Below are positions 6,466-6,737 of a DNA stretch of 6,737 bases, in pieces. A program made the position numbers and the translations under genes. The notes beneath the pieces were generated by a model. That model was not told the DNA's origin and did not search any database. It saw nothing but the letters and a program-made list of their open reading frames with translations. This DNA comes from Pseudomonadota bacterium (GTDB lineage: Bacteria > Myxococcota_A > UBA796 > SXON01). How positions within the stretch are numbered: the stretch's first letter is position 1; each line of letters starts with the position of its first letter. The stretch covers positions 1 to 6,737 of the forward strand of contig SXOM01000197.1 in assembly GCA_005776735.1 (NCBI GenBank). The letters run 5' to 3'.

Positions 6466-6737
6466 CCCGGCGCCGCGACTTCCTGGCCACCCTGGCGGGC
6501 CTGGCGGTGCTGGCCGCGGCGCCCTGGCCCGCGTGGGCCGGGGGTGCCGAAGCGGGCGACGCGGCGTGGACCCGCGGCGAGCTGGACGCGGCCTTGCGGG
6601 CGTGGGAGGAGGCGCTCGCCACCGAGGCCGACCCGACCCGGAAGGTGGAGCTGCTGTTGCGCATCGCCGGCGCCCACCGCGACCGCGGCGAGCTCAAGAA
6701 GGCGGGCGGGCGGCTCGGCGAGGCCGAGGCCACCGGC
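6462..6737 (+). CDS. Tat-exported TPR protein (3' truncated by window end)
   Basis: GTG at 6462 overlaps the preceding TGA as GTGA, and the frame stays open for 92 codons to the window edge. The N-terminus is a textbook twin-arginine signal: MTRRRDFLATLAG (R4-R5-D-F-L), a hydrophobic stretch LAVLAAAP, and AWA at 24-26 before GG as the likely cleavage site. This implies export in folded form. The mature part starts with TPR-like helices (WTRGELDAALRAWEEALATE at 36-55, then KVELLLRIAGAHRDRGELKK at 61-80). The downstream part of the protein is not visible, so any catalytic domain is unknown. No separate Shine-Dalgarno is obvious; coupling to the upstream gene is likely. A plain TPR scaffold and a TPR-plus-enzyme protein are both possible. 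Confidence 0.8.
   Translation, partial: MTRRRDFLATLAGLAVLAAAPWPAWAGGAEAGDAAWTRGELDAALRAWEEALATEADPTRKVELLLRIAGAHRDRGELKKAGGRLGEAEATG

Overview
The window comes from a very GC-rich genome (about 70% G+C by eye). Its gene content points to a myxobacterium-like member of the Myxococcota or a related delta-type lineage. The reasons are the MopE-type Asp/Cys-rich repeat surface protein, a taste for extracytoplasmic FecR, CHASE2 and TPR proteins, and strong GC3 bias that leaves long false frames on every strand. The species cannot be named from the sequence.

Layout. Bases 1-1414 (+) are the 3' part of a secreted repeat protein: four tandem calcium-binding-like MopE repeats, a fibrinogen-like motif and a C-terminal beta-sandwich lectin-like domain. 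A 72-bp gap follows, filled by a nested GC-rich inverted repeat that probably terminates two convergent genes. Bases 1487-3637 (-) are an intact fused NDP-forming acyl-CoA synthetase, a cytoplasmic metabolic enzyme that looks unrelated to its neighbours. Only 28 bp separate it from a divergent, tightly packed plus-strand operon that runs off the window end: a FecR-like exported protein (3666-4430), a CHASE2 membrane protein with no output domain (4433-5797), a CsgG/FlgO-like secreted protein with a C-terminal TPR (5794-6465), and the start of a Tat-exported TPR protein (6462 to beyond 6737).

The four plus-strand operon genes are joined by a 2-bp gap and two GTGA start/stop overlaps, so they are almost certainly co-translated. 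All four products are predicted to be outside the cytoplasm or in the inner membrane. Together they look like an envelope-located sensory or assembly module in which the usual cytoplasmic signalling output of CHASE2 is absent. That module is the most interesting part of the window. The rest is ordinary for this kind of genome.
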